In this document: piece by piece, positions 7,834-14,200 of the stretch
Layout: each line of letters begins with the position of its first letter
Position numbering within the stretch: position 1 is the first letter of the stretch
Source: Oscillospiraceae bacterium
Lineage (GTDB): Bacteria > Bacillota > Clostridia > Oscillospirales > Oscillospiraceae
NCBI GenBank assembly: GCA_017440065.1
Contig: JAFSHY010000157.1
Location: forward strand, 1-43,055
Length of the DNA: 43,055 bases
Reading direction: 5' to 3'
Notes under the pieces: generated by a model
Database searches by the model: none
Seen by the model: the letters and a program-made list of their open reading frames with translations, nothing else
What the model was told of the DNA's origin: nothing
Translations under genes and position numbers: made by a program

Positions 7834-7923
7834 CTGGCGGCCGGGCTGCCGTGGCATTGCTGCGTTAGGCCCCATGGCTTTGCGTCCCGTCCTTTCGGAC
7901 GGTTTGCCCTTTTCAGGTATTTC
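7828..7923 (-). promoter_or_regulatory. c-di-GMP-I (GEMM-I) riboswitch, copy 1
   Basis: A 96-nt aptamer closed by P1 GAAATAC/GTATTTC. On the minus strand it shows the class hallmarks: AGGGCAAACC, a GAAA tetraloop hairpin (CCGTCC/GGACGG), GGGACGCAAAGC, then GGCCTAA, and a second arm with GGCAGCCCGG. These match the c-di-GMP-I class, which binds cyclic di-GMP at the three-way junction. It lies 36 nt before the adhesin start codon. Confidence 0.93.
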
Positions 7924-8031
7924 TGATTAAGTAACTGAATTTAGGATCTTTGGTTCTTAATCAAAAAGTGATCGCGCGTCTTTCGGGATCCTTGCAGCTC
8001 CGGCTGCAGCTCGAATCCGGAAAGAAGAACC
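7924..8031 (-). promoter_or_regulatory. Conserved leader structure upstream of riboswitch, copy 1
   Basis: Three helices can be drawn. H1: GGTTCTT (8025-8031) with AAGAACC (7952-7958). H2, nested: an arm at 8013-8024 with one at 7980-7991 (one mismatch). H3: TGATTAAG (7956-7963) with CTTAATCA (7924-7931). H1 and H3 share AAG and exclude each other; H3 abuts riboswitch P1. An AGGAGG precedes H1 but no start codon follows it. I recognise no known RNA class. Confidence 0.55.
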
Positions 8032-8076
8032 TCCTCTCTGACAAATGAAGTAGAAGAAATAAAAATCCTCATTGAA

Positions 8077-8105
8077 ATATTAGCACAAGAGGAAGGATAT
8101 GTCTA
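8077..8105 (-). promoter_or_regulatory. Sigma-A-type promoter of adhesin gene 1
   Basis: Minus strand: TAGACA (-35, 8100-8105), exactly 17 nt, TAATAT (-10, 8077-8082) with an upstream TGTGC. It predicts a 5' leader of about 280 nt. Elements and spacing match those of copy 2. Confidence 0.75.
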
Positions 8106-8409
8106 GAACAAAATGAAAAAATAGTTTCAAAATAGTTACAATTTTAAAGGCGCGTTGTTGTTGAGATTTACCAATATACTCTGTGCGTCGAGTATAGAAG
8201 CAGGATCAGAAAGAAGGTTAAAATATGAAGCAATACTCAAAATATATATATTATTCAGAACTATTCGGTTCGGTATTCGGGATTTTAATTTTTGATAGCG
8301 ATAAGGTTCATTTTTTGAAGCAAGGACGGGAAGCAGGGGAATTTGAGGGAAAAGAAACAGAATTCAAAAGAAAGTTACAAATTGAAAATAAAAATGTGAG
8401 AGATTAAGA
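8106..8409. other. Intergenic region upstream of adhesin gene 1 promoter
   Basis: AT-rich spacer. It holds a 36-bp block (8107-8142) identical to one upstream of copy 2 and a 17-bp site (8158-8174) found 53-54 bp from the -35 box in all three copies. A 60-codon reading frame (8225-8407) with an AAGAAGG-like signal runs into the neighbouring terminator; its composition looks non-coding and I do not call it. Confidence 0.6.
8158..8174 (-). promoter_or_regulatory. Candidate regulator-binding site, copy 1
   Basis: TTGTTGAGATTTACCAA on the plus strand, an imperfect inverted repeat starting 53 bp beyond the -35 box. Related sequences occur at the same distance upstream of the other two adhesin promoters. 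The binding factor is unknown. Confidence 0.4.
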
Positions 8410-8439
8410 ACGGGACTGAAGCGTTTGCTTCAGCCCCGT
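8410..8439 (-). terminator. Intrinsic terminator of adhesin gene 2
   Basis: Minus strand: ACGGGGCTGAAGC, loop AAAC, GCTTCAGTCCCGT, followed by TCTTAAT. The stem is strong but the T-tract is short. Confidence 0.75.
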
Positions 8440-8473
8440 GATGATGAGGGTTTTATTCTTCGGTTTGGATTTG

Positions 8474-10645
8474 TCAGAAAGTATCGTGCTGACGCTTTTT
8501 GCCGCAGAACTTGACAGCTGCGAGGCCGAAGGCTGCAGCCAGAATGATCGCGAACCAAACGAAGGTGTTGCTGCCGGTCTTGGGAGCTTCGGCCAGAGGC
8601 ACGGGCTCTTCTTCGATGATGATAGCATCATCCTCTTCCACGTTCACAACGAACACGGGAGGTTCGGGCTGCTCTTCGGGATCAGCAGGATCCTGTTCGG
8701 GAACTTCGGGCTCCTCTTCTTCCACGATGGGATCGTAGTTGCTCTCCCAGGAGGCATCAACGATCACGTTGCGGGTTTCGTCCACTTCGAAGCGGATGGC
8801 GTAGCCCTTGGTGACATTGACTTCCTTTTCGCCTTCCAGAATGGAAACGAAGGTCTGGGAAGAAACATTGTTACGAACTTCAGAGGTGAAGATGTAAACG
8901 CCCTGTTCCAGATGCTGGGTACCGACCAGCTTCAGATCGAAGTTGAAATCGGAGTTTTCAGCAAGGGTCAGATTCTGCAGGGTGTAGATGCCGGTTTCGG
9001 CGTCAAAGACCACATTGTTGAAATTGTTCTGAGCGTCTTCTTCGGCATTGCCGCCGGCGATTCTGCCCTGAGCAACCACAACAGGGTTACCGTTTTCGTC
9101 GAGGCTGACGACCTGAACGACCAGATCATCGTTTGCGTTGTCGGGGGTAACGACCAGGGCAAAGTTCAGGGAAACGTCGTAAACGTCGTTGTCCTTGTCT
9201 TCGTCGGCGTTTTCCGCGGCGTCCGCAACCTGATCACCAACGGTGATGCTCATGCTGTCTTCCACGATGAAGGAATCGGCGTCGATGACTTCGTTGTAAT
9301 CAGGCTTTTCCATGGGGTCGAGACCCATCAGATAGTTGAACACGGCGAGTGCGTTTCTGCGGTCTTCTTCGGAGGGATCCACACGCAGGCTCTTGTTTGC
9401 TGCAAAGCCCTTGGTGATCAGACGTTCCGTATCGACATAAGTGCCGTTGGTGTTCTCGTTGGCATGCATCCAGATGGCACTCTGGGTAGCGTTCAGAGCC
9501 TGACCTTCGGTCAGAGAATCGATCTCTTCCACGGTGATACCGGTGAGAATGCCGGCTTCCACAGCGGCCTTCATATCTTCCTTCAGCTTCATAAGGCTGC
9601 CGGTCTGATAGGCGCCGTTTTCATCGGGGGTGTTGGTGGTGCCCCAATAGCCGTTCAGGGCAATGGCGCGGATGTAGGAAGCGGATTCTTCGTCATAGTA
9701 GCCTGCGTCTTCCAGCGCGTCGATGCGATACCAGTAGTTGTCAATGCCGCTGGTGTCGATGTCAGCGCAGTAGGCGAGGAACTTTTCTTCGTCGGTAACG
9801 ACCTTGTTATCGTCGCTGTTGGGGTCGAAGAAGGGATCGTATTCCAGAACAAACTGAAGAGCGCCGGTTCTGCCATTGTTTTCGGTGGCTGCACCCCATT
9901 TGCTCATCTGGCCGAAGCCGGTGAAGCGGTAATCGTAGCCGCCTTCGGGAGCTGCAACGGGAGTGGTGTCTTCAAAGCCGCCGGAATAGGTGTATTCGGG
10001 AAGAAGCTGCTCGTCCTTTACATCGCCGTCGCCATAAGCTTCTCTGTCGGGCATGAGGGGAGTCATCTCGCTGCTGCCGGTCACTTCGATCACGGTCTCG
10101 TTTTCCGTGGCGCTAGCGGTCACGGTACGGTCGGTGGTCGTGGTGGTGACGGTAGTGGTGGTGGACTTGCCGGTCTCATCCGTAACAGTCTCGACGTCGG
10201 TGTCGGTTTCGGTATCGGAGGCGGTGCCGGTGGATTCGGCGCCGGGAGTCAGAACGACGGTAACGGTGGGAAGACCGGTGTGCTCGGGAGTAACATCTTC
10301 TTCCTTGGACTGGGTCTCGGAACCGTTCACGATCTGGCTTTCCGCAACCACAACGCCGTCCTTGTTGGTGACGGTGGTGGTGGTGGAGTTCTCGGTGCCG
10401 CTGACGACGGTGCCGTCTTCGGCGGTGCCTTCGGTGGTCTTGTTGACTTCCACGATCACGGTGACCTTACCGGTCTCTTCATCGGTAGAGGTGGTGGTAG
10501 TGGTAGTCGTGGTGGTGGTGATACCGCCTTCGGTGGTGATATCGGTGGATTCGGTCACGTCTGCTGCCAGAGCCTGCATGGGTAATACAGTAACAAACAT
10601 GCACAGAACCAAACATAAACTGATAACTCTTCTAATATTTGCCAT
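8474..10645 (-). CDS. Cys-Gln thioester bond-forming surface protein, copy 2
   Basis: A 723-residue paralogue of the flanking adhesins. Signal peptide at 1-28, Thr-rich and Val-rich N-terminal stretch, TED domain with Cys293 in AYCAD and Gln388 in ATQSAIW, the conserved segment NGYWGT between them, a beta-rich domain, a Glu/Pro stalk, APKTG (687-691), a hydrophobic helix and a basic tail. It would be wall-anchored by a sortase and could form a covalent bond to a target amine through its thioester; partner unknown. The Cys-Gln distance is shorter than in copy 1 because the DENG-type insertions are absent. The start has AAAAGGAG. It has its own promoter, c-di-GMP-I riboswitch and terminator. 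Confidence 0.9.
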   Translation of the reverse strand: MANIRRVISLCLVLCMFVTVLPMQALAADVTESTDITTEGGITTTTTTTTTTSTDEETGKVTVIVEVNKTTEGTAEDGTVVSGTENSTTTTVTNKDGVVVAESQIVNGSETQSKEEDVTPEHTGLPTVTVVLTPGAESTGTASDTETDTDVETVTDETGKSTTTTVTTTTTDRTVTASATENETVIEVTGSSEMTPLMPDREAYGDGDVKDEQLLPEYTYSGGFEDTTPVAAPEGGYDYRFTGFGQMSKWGAATENNGRTGALQFVLEYDPFFDPNSDDNKVVTDEEKFLAYCADIDTSGIDNYWYRIDALEDAGYYDEESASYIRAIALNGYWGTTNTPDENGAYQTGSLMKLKEDMKAAVEAGILTGITVEEIDSLTEGQALNATQSAIWMHANENTNGTYVDTERLITKGFAANKSLRVDPSEEDRRNALAVFNYLMGLDPMEKPDYNEVIDADSFIVEDSMSITVGDQVADAAENADEDKDNDVYDVSLNFALVVTPDNANDDLVVQVVSLDENGNPVVVAQGRIAGGNAEEDAQNNFNNVVFDAETGIYTLQNLTLAENSDFNFDLKLVGTQHLEQGVYIFTSEVRNNVSSQTFVSILEGEKEVNVTKGYAIRFEVDETRNVIVDASWESNYDPIVEEEEPEVPEQDPADPEEQPEPPVFVVNVEEDDAIIIEEEPVPLAEAPKTGSNTFVWFAIILAAAFGLAAVKFCGKKRQHDTF

Positions 10646-10686
10646 TATTTCGCTCTCCTTTTATTGTTTCAAGAAAGATCGAAATA
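10646..10686 (-). promoter_or_regulatory. Candidate translational expression platform, copy 2
   Basis: As in copy 1, TATTTCG of the P1 3' strand (10680-10686) can pair with CGAAATA (10646-10652) directly before the ATG. The linker between them differs from copy 1 while both halves of the pairing are kept. Confidence 0.5.
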
Positions 10687-10776
10687 CTGGCAGCCGGGCT
10701 GCCATCGCGTATGAACATTAGGCCCCATGGCTTTGCGTCCCGCCCTTTCGGACGGTTTGCCCTTTTCATGTATTTC
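10681..10776 (-). promoter_or_regulatory. c-di-GMP-I (GEMM-I) riboswitch, copy 2
   Basis: A 96-nt aptamer with the same closing helix and conserved core as copy 1 (GGGCAAACC, GAAA tetraloop hairpin, GGGACGCAAAGC, GGCCTAA, GGCAGCCCGG). The tip of the second arm differs in sequence (GTTCATACGCGAT on the minus strand). It lies upstream of adhesin gene 2. Confidence 0.93.
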
Positions 10777-10890
10777 TGATTAAGTAACGATGGAAAGATT
10801 GCTGGATATCGGTTCTTAATCAAATGAATGATCGCACACTTTCCGGGTTGGGAATGCTCCGGCAAGTTCCTGAAATCGGAAAGAAGAACC
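10777..10890 (-). promoter_or_regulatory. Conserved leader structure upstream of riboswitch, copy 2
   Basis: The same architecture as copy 1: H1 GGTTCTT (10884-10890) with AAGAACC (10811-10817); H2 CTTTCCG (10877-10883) with CGGAAAG (10839-10845), a perfect 7 bp; H3 TGATTAAG (10815-10822) with CTTAATCA (10777-10784). Loops differ from copy 1 while helices persist. Confidence 0.55.
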
Positions 10891-10934
10891 TCCTCTCTGA
10901 CAAATGATTATGAAGAAACAAAATCCTCAAAGGT

Positions 10935-10963
10935 ATATTAGCACAAACGGAAATAATTGTCTA
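10935..10963 (-). promoter_or_regulatory. Sigma-A-type promoter of adhesin gene 2
   Basis: Minus strand: TAGACA (10958-10963), 17 nt, TAATAT (10935-10940), preceded by the 36-bp block at 10965-11000 that is identical to the one upstream of copy 1. Confidence 0.75.
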
Positions 10964-11283
10964 TAACAAAATGAAAAAATAGTTTCAAAATAGTTACAAT
11001 GTATTCTCGGGCTCTTTGTTGAGAATAACCAACCTTGCACCTGCAAAGCGGATCCTGTCCGTATGGCAATCTCTATCCGGAATTCGGCGATTCTGTATGG
11101 TTTGCTCACGAAGTTCGATGAATTAGGGATTTTGAGCGCGGTTTTAAATATTATGCGGGTTGCACTTTAAATATTGAACAGAATGCAAAAAGGAAAGGGG
11201 AGAGGCGGCGGATCGCTACAAAACTAGGCAAAAGGTTACAAAACGCAATGTTAAGATATGTTAATATGGAACGCAAAAAAGAA
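10964..11283. other. Intergenic region between adhesin genes 2 and 3
   Basis: No credible gene. It holds the upstream block shared with copy 1 (10965-11000), the conserved 17-bp site (11016-11032) and AT-rich spacer up to the terminator of adhesin gene 3. A 60-codon frame at 10927-11109 overlaps the promoter and is not called. Confidence 0.6.
11016..11032 (-). promoter_or_regulatory. Candidate regulator-binding site, copy 2
   Basis: TTGTTGAGAATAACCAA on the plus strand, starting 53 bp beyond the -35 box, the same distance as in copy 1. It differs from copy 1 at only three positions while flanking sequence is unrelated. Confidence 0.4.
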
Positions 11284-11313
11284 CGCGGGACTGAAGAGAT
11301 CTTCAGTCCCGCG
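11278..11313 (-). terminator. Intrinsic terminator of adhesin gene 3
   Basis: Minus strand: a 13-bp perfect stem CGCGGGACTGAAG / CTTCAGTCCCGCG followed by TTCTTTTTT. It starts about 35 nt after the stop codon. Confidence 0.92.
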
Positions 11314-11348
11314 ATTGAGGGATTTTTTATTCTTCGTGAATCGATTGA

Positions 11349-13688
11349 TCAGAAAGCTTTGTTGGAGTGCTTCTTGGTGAAGACTCTGACAACGGCGAGG
11401 CTCATGGCTGCGGCCAGAACGATCACGAACCAGATCACGGTGTTGCTGCCGGTCTTGGGAGCGTCTGCCAGAGGTACAGGTTCGTCTTCGATCACGACCT
11501 CGTCGTCTTCAATGTTCACTTCGAAGACAGGAGGGGGAGGAGGAAGCTCTTCCTCTTCCTGGGGAGGGAAGAAGTAGGTGATGGGATCGCCTTCATCCTG
11601 CCATACGCGCTCGGTGGCGATAACGGTGTCATCCACATTCAGCTCGAACTTGATCTCCATGGTAACGTCAACAGCGCGCTCACCGCTGGAAACACCGACC
11701 AGAGTCTGAGAGCTGACTTCTTCACCGCTGTCTTCCGTACGGATCTCGGAGGAATAGAGGTAAACGCCTTCCTTCAGGTTCTGAATACCGGAAAGGTTCA
11801 GACGGAAGTTCTGCTCGCCTTCGATCATGGTCAGACCTTCGAAGCAGTAGTTGCCTTCTGCATCGGGAACCAGAACGTTTTCGCCTTCGGCGGCAACGCC
11901 TGCGATGCGGCCGGTGGCCAGCACATTGCCCTTGGCGTCAACGACGGAAACAACGAGATCATCACCGTTTTCGGTGCTGGGAGTAACAACGAGAGCGAAG
12001 GTCAGGTTGGTGACATAGGCATCGTTGGTATCGTCAGCGTCTTCGTTGTTTTCGTGCTCTTCAGCCTTTTCGACGACGGTAACAGACATATCACGAATGA
12101 AGTTATCCGGATTGATGATGGTGTCGGCGGTGGTGCCTTCCAGCTCGGTGCCTTCCAGGTTCATCAGGTAGGTGTAGTACTTGAACATGACCTGTACTTC
12201 ATCTTCCTTGTCGGCGGGAACATTGCCGGGACCCCAGTTGGAATAGTGGGAGTTGATGAACTGAATGCTGCTCATCTTGTTGCTGCAGGACCAGATGGCC
12301 ATCTGCGTAGCGGTCAGAGCGGCGCCGTCGGTGAGAGAAGCCAGTTCTTCAGCGGTGAAGCCGGCTTCTGCCAGAGTTTCCTTCAGAGCTTCCAGGCTGC
12401 CGAAACCGCTCGCAGTGCCCCAGTAGCCGTTGTTGGCGATGGAGCGGATCTGCTTGGCTTCTTCCTCGGAGTAGTAGGTGGCATCTTCCAGGTTTTCCAC
12501 GTTGTAGCCGTAGCTGTCCTGTGTGGGAGTGCTGACGTCAGCGCAGTAGGTTGTCACAACGTTGCCGTTGTCATCGACCAGGATGAACTGCTGAGGGCCT
12601 GCCCAAACGCCGGTGAAGGACTTGTCGCCGTTGAGTTCATGGATCCATTCGCCGTCCTCGTACCAGCCTTCGACATCCAGACTGTTGTTGTAGTTGTCAA
12701 AGCGGTGCAGGTAAACGGTGTTGCCGTCGGGATCGACGGAGGTGCGCTCTTCCTTGAAGATGCGGTCGCCGTTGACGTCGAGGATGTAGCCTTCTTCGTC
12801 GGTGACGTACTTGCCGTTTTCATCGGTGGCGATGGTAGCCTTGGTCTCTTCGGTCAGCCACTTCACATAGTACCAGGTGATGTTGTTGTTCTTGATATAG
12901 GCGTTTTCGCCGTACATCTCGAGCTTGCCTGCTTCGTCCAGAGGCTCGGTGTAGACAACGGAGGGAACAAACTTACTGGTGTTGCCGGTGCCGACGAAGG
13001 TGTAGCCGTAGCTGTCATCCTTGCTGCCTTCGGGAGCGGTGACGGTGCCTTCGTAACCGGGCAGATACATCTCATCAGCCTGACCGACATAGGTGAGATC
13101 ATTGTCATCGGTGGGGGTGGTGTCGCTGGAGACATGATCCATGCTGGTGTTTTCGGTATCGATGTTCTCGGTGTAGATGACATCCGTGGTGCCGACGGTC
13201 ACGCTGCCCTGCTGGATCACGGTGGAGGTGGTGCCATCGGGATTGGTGGTCTCGGTACCTGCTTTATCACCGACGGTAACGGTGTTTTCCTGACCCTTCT
13301 GATCGGGGACAGTCACAGTCACGTTTTCGGGGGAAGTGGTTTCCTCGGAGAACTCGCTGCCGTTTTCGGTCCAGTTTTCCGTGATAAGGAAGCCGTCGTC
13401 CTTCTTCACGAAGGAAGAGGTCTCGGTGCGGGTCACTTCACTGCCGGCAACAACTTCGCCGTTCTTGTCGGTAGTGGTGGAATTCTGGATCTCCACGACG
13501 ACTTTGGTGGTGCCGTCTTCGCTCTTGGAGGTGGTGGTGGTGGTTTCTACGGTGGTGGTGAGATCACCGTTCACGGTGGTCTCGGTGGTGGTAACGGTCT
13601 CGTCTGCCGCCAGAGCCTGCAGGGGAATTACAGTAACAAACAGACAGAGGACCATACACAATGCGAAAATTCTTCTAATATTTGCCAT
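11349..13688 (-). CDS. Cys-Gln thioester bond-forming surface protein, copy 3
   Basis: A 779-residue member of the same trio and the first of the three in genomic order of transcription. Signal peptide at 1-28, Thr-rich N-terminal stretch, TED domain with Cys382 in TYCAD and Gln462 in ATQMAIW, NGYWGT between them, a beta-rich domain, a short poly-Pro stalk (EELPPPPPVFEVN), APKTG (743-747), a hydrophobic helix and a basic tail. DENG/DEEG loops occur before the thioester Cys. AAAAGGAG precedes the ATG. The domain order is identical to the other two but the pre-thioester part is divergent, so ligand specificity may differ. Riboswitch, leader and promoter are as for its paralogues. Confidence 0.9.
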   Translation of the reverse strand: MANIRRIFALCMVLCLFVTVIPLQALAADETVTTTETTVNGDLTTTVETTTTTSKSEDGTTKVVVEIQNSTTTDKNGEVVAGSEVTRTETSSFVKKDDGFLITENWTENGSEFSEETTSPENVTVTVPDQKGQENTVTVGDKAGTETTNPDGTTSTVIQQGSVTVGTTDVIYTENIDTENTSMDHVSSDTTPTDDNDLTYVGQADEMYLPGYEGTVTAPEGSKDDSYGYTFVGTGNTSKFVPSVVYTEPLDEAGKLEMYGENAYIKNNNITWYYVKWLTEETKATIATDENGKYVTDEEGYILDVNGDRIFKEERTSVDPDGNTVYLHRFDNYNNSLDVEGWYEDGEWIHELNGDKSFTGVWAGPQQFILVDDNGNVVTTYCADVSTPTQDSYGYNVENLEDATYYSEEEAKQIRSIANNGYWGTASGFGSLEALKETLAEAGFTAEELASLTDGAALTATQMAIWSCSNKMSSIQFINSHYSNWGPGNVPADKEDEVQVMFKYYTYLMNLEGTELEGTTADTIINPDNFIRDMSVTVVEKAEEHENNEDADDTNDAYVTNLTFALVVTPSTENGDDLVVSVVDAKGNVLATGRIAGVAAEGENVLVPDAEGNYCFEGLTMIEGEQNFRLNLSGIQNLKEGVYLYSSEIRTEDSGEEVSSQTLVGVSSGERAVDVTMEIKFELNVDDTVIATERVWQDEGDPITYFFPPQEEEELPPPPPVFEVNIEDDEVVIEDEPVPLADAPKTGSNTVIWFVIVLAAAMSLAVVRVFTKKHSNKAF

Positions 13689-13736
13689 TATTTCGTTCTC
13701 CTTTTCTCAATAGAAAGTATAAGAAAGATCGAAATA
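13689..13736 (-). promoter_or_regulatory. Candidate translational expression platform, copy 3
   Basis: TATTTCG (13730-13736) of the P1 3' strand is complementary to CGAAATA (13689-13695) next to the ATG. The linker is longer and unrelated in sequence to the other two copies, yet both halves are kept. Confidence 0.5.
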
Positions 13737-13826
13737 CTGGCGGCCGGGCTGCCATTGCGGGTATGCGTTAGGCCCCTTAGCTTTGCGTCCCGTCCTTTCG
13801 GACGGTTTGCCCTTTTCAGGTATTTC
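13731..13826 (-). promoter_or_regulatory. c-di-GMP-I (GEMM-I) riboswitch, copy 3
   Basis: The 96-nt aptamer closes with GAAATAC/GTATTTC and carries GGGCAAACC, the GAAA tetraloop hairpin, GGGACGCAAAGC, GGCCTAA and GGCAGCCCGG on the minus strand. A few arm positions differ from the other copies (AAGCTAAGG rather than AAGCCATGG). Confidence 0.93.
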
Positions 13827-13943
13827 TGATTAAGTAACGTGATAAAAGTGAGATATCCGGTTCTTAATCAATTTGGTAACTGATTATCTCTTTCCGAACT
13901 CCCGAAACGCTCTGGTTTTCCGAAGAGACGGAAAGCAAGAACC
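13827..13943 (-). promoter_or_regulatory. Conserved leader structure upstream of riboswitch, copy 3
   Basis: H1 GGTTCTT (13937-13943) with AAGAACC (13859-13865); H2 CTTTCCG (13929-13935) with CGGAAAG (13890-13896); H3 TGATTAAG (13863-13870) with CTTAATCA (13827-13834). The interior sequence is unlike the other copies, so the helices are the conserved part. Confidence 0.55.
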
Positions 13944-13989
13944 TCCTTTCTGACAAACGGTTTAGAAGAAATAAAAATCCTCGTAAAGC

Positions 13990-14018
13990 ATTCTAACATA
14001 TTAAATAAAGATTGTCCA
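13990..14018 (-). promoter_or_regulatory. Sigma-A-type promoter of adhesin gene 3
   Basis: Minus strand: TGGACA (14013-14018), 17 nt, TAGAAT (13990-13995). It is divergent from the lipoprotein promoter at 14125-14153. Confidence 0.72.
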
Positions 14019-14070
14019 TACCCTTGATGTTAAAAAGTTGCAAAATAATTACAAAATATGGAAAGAAAAT

Positions 14071-14091
14071 CTTGTTGAATTTAACAACAAG
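14071..14091. promoter_or_regulatory. Palindrome between divergent promoters; third copy of the adhesin upstream site
   Basis: CTTGTTG and CAACAAG arms around a 7-bp centre. Its core (TTGTTGAATTTAACAA) aligns with the sites upstream of adhesins 1 and 2 and starts 54 bp from the -35 box. It also sits about 34 bp from the -35 of the divergent lipoprotein gene, so one regulator could act on both. Confidence 0.45.
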
Positions 14092-14124
14092 AAAACAGGG
14101 CGGAATATTTTTTATAAATCAATG

Positions 14125-14153
14125 TTTACAAAAGCACCGAAATATTGTATATT
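14125..14153 (+). promoter_or_regulatory. Sigma-A-type promoter of the Cys-repeat lipoprotein gene
   Basis: TTTACA (14125-14130), 17 nt, TATATT (14148-14153), about 48 nt ahead of the ATG, with AAAAGGAA as the ribosome binding site. Confidence 0.7.
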
Positions 14154-14200
14154 AGAGATACAAAATCCGATTAAAATCATTTAAAAGGAACTGAAAAGCT

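Noticed and set aside
8025-8050. AGGAGG in the adhesin leaders as a ribosome binding site for a leader peptide
   Set aside because: In none of the three copies does an ATG, GTG or TTG follow at workable distance with a conserved short frame; the sequence is better explained as part of helix H1.
8225-8407. 60-codon frame in the intergenic region
   Set aside because: A weak AAGAAGG signal exists but the sequence is AT-rich, has no recognisable domain and ends inside the terminator of adhesin gene 2.
10927-11109. 60-codon minus-strand frame
   Set aside because: It overlaps the promoter and upstream site of adhesin gene 2, with no ribosome binding site.
5278-13829. Long open frames of 700-820 codons on the plus strand opposite the three adhesin genes
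   Set aside because: They mirror the adhesin reading frames, are rich in Gly/Val/His/Phe runs as expected from the complement of Thr/Asp/Glu codons, and lack ribosome binding sites. The minus-strand frames have signal peptides, domains, riboswitches and terminators.
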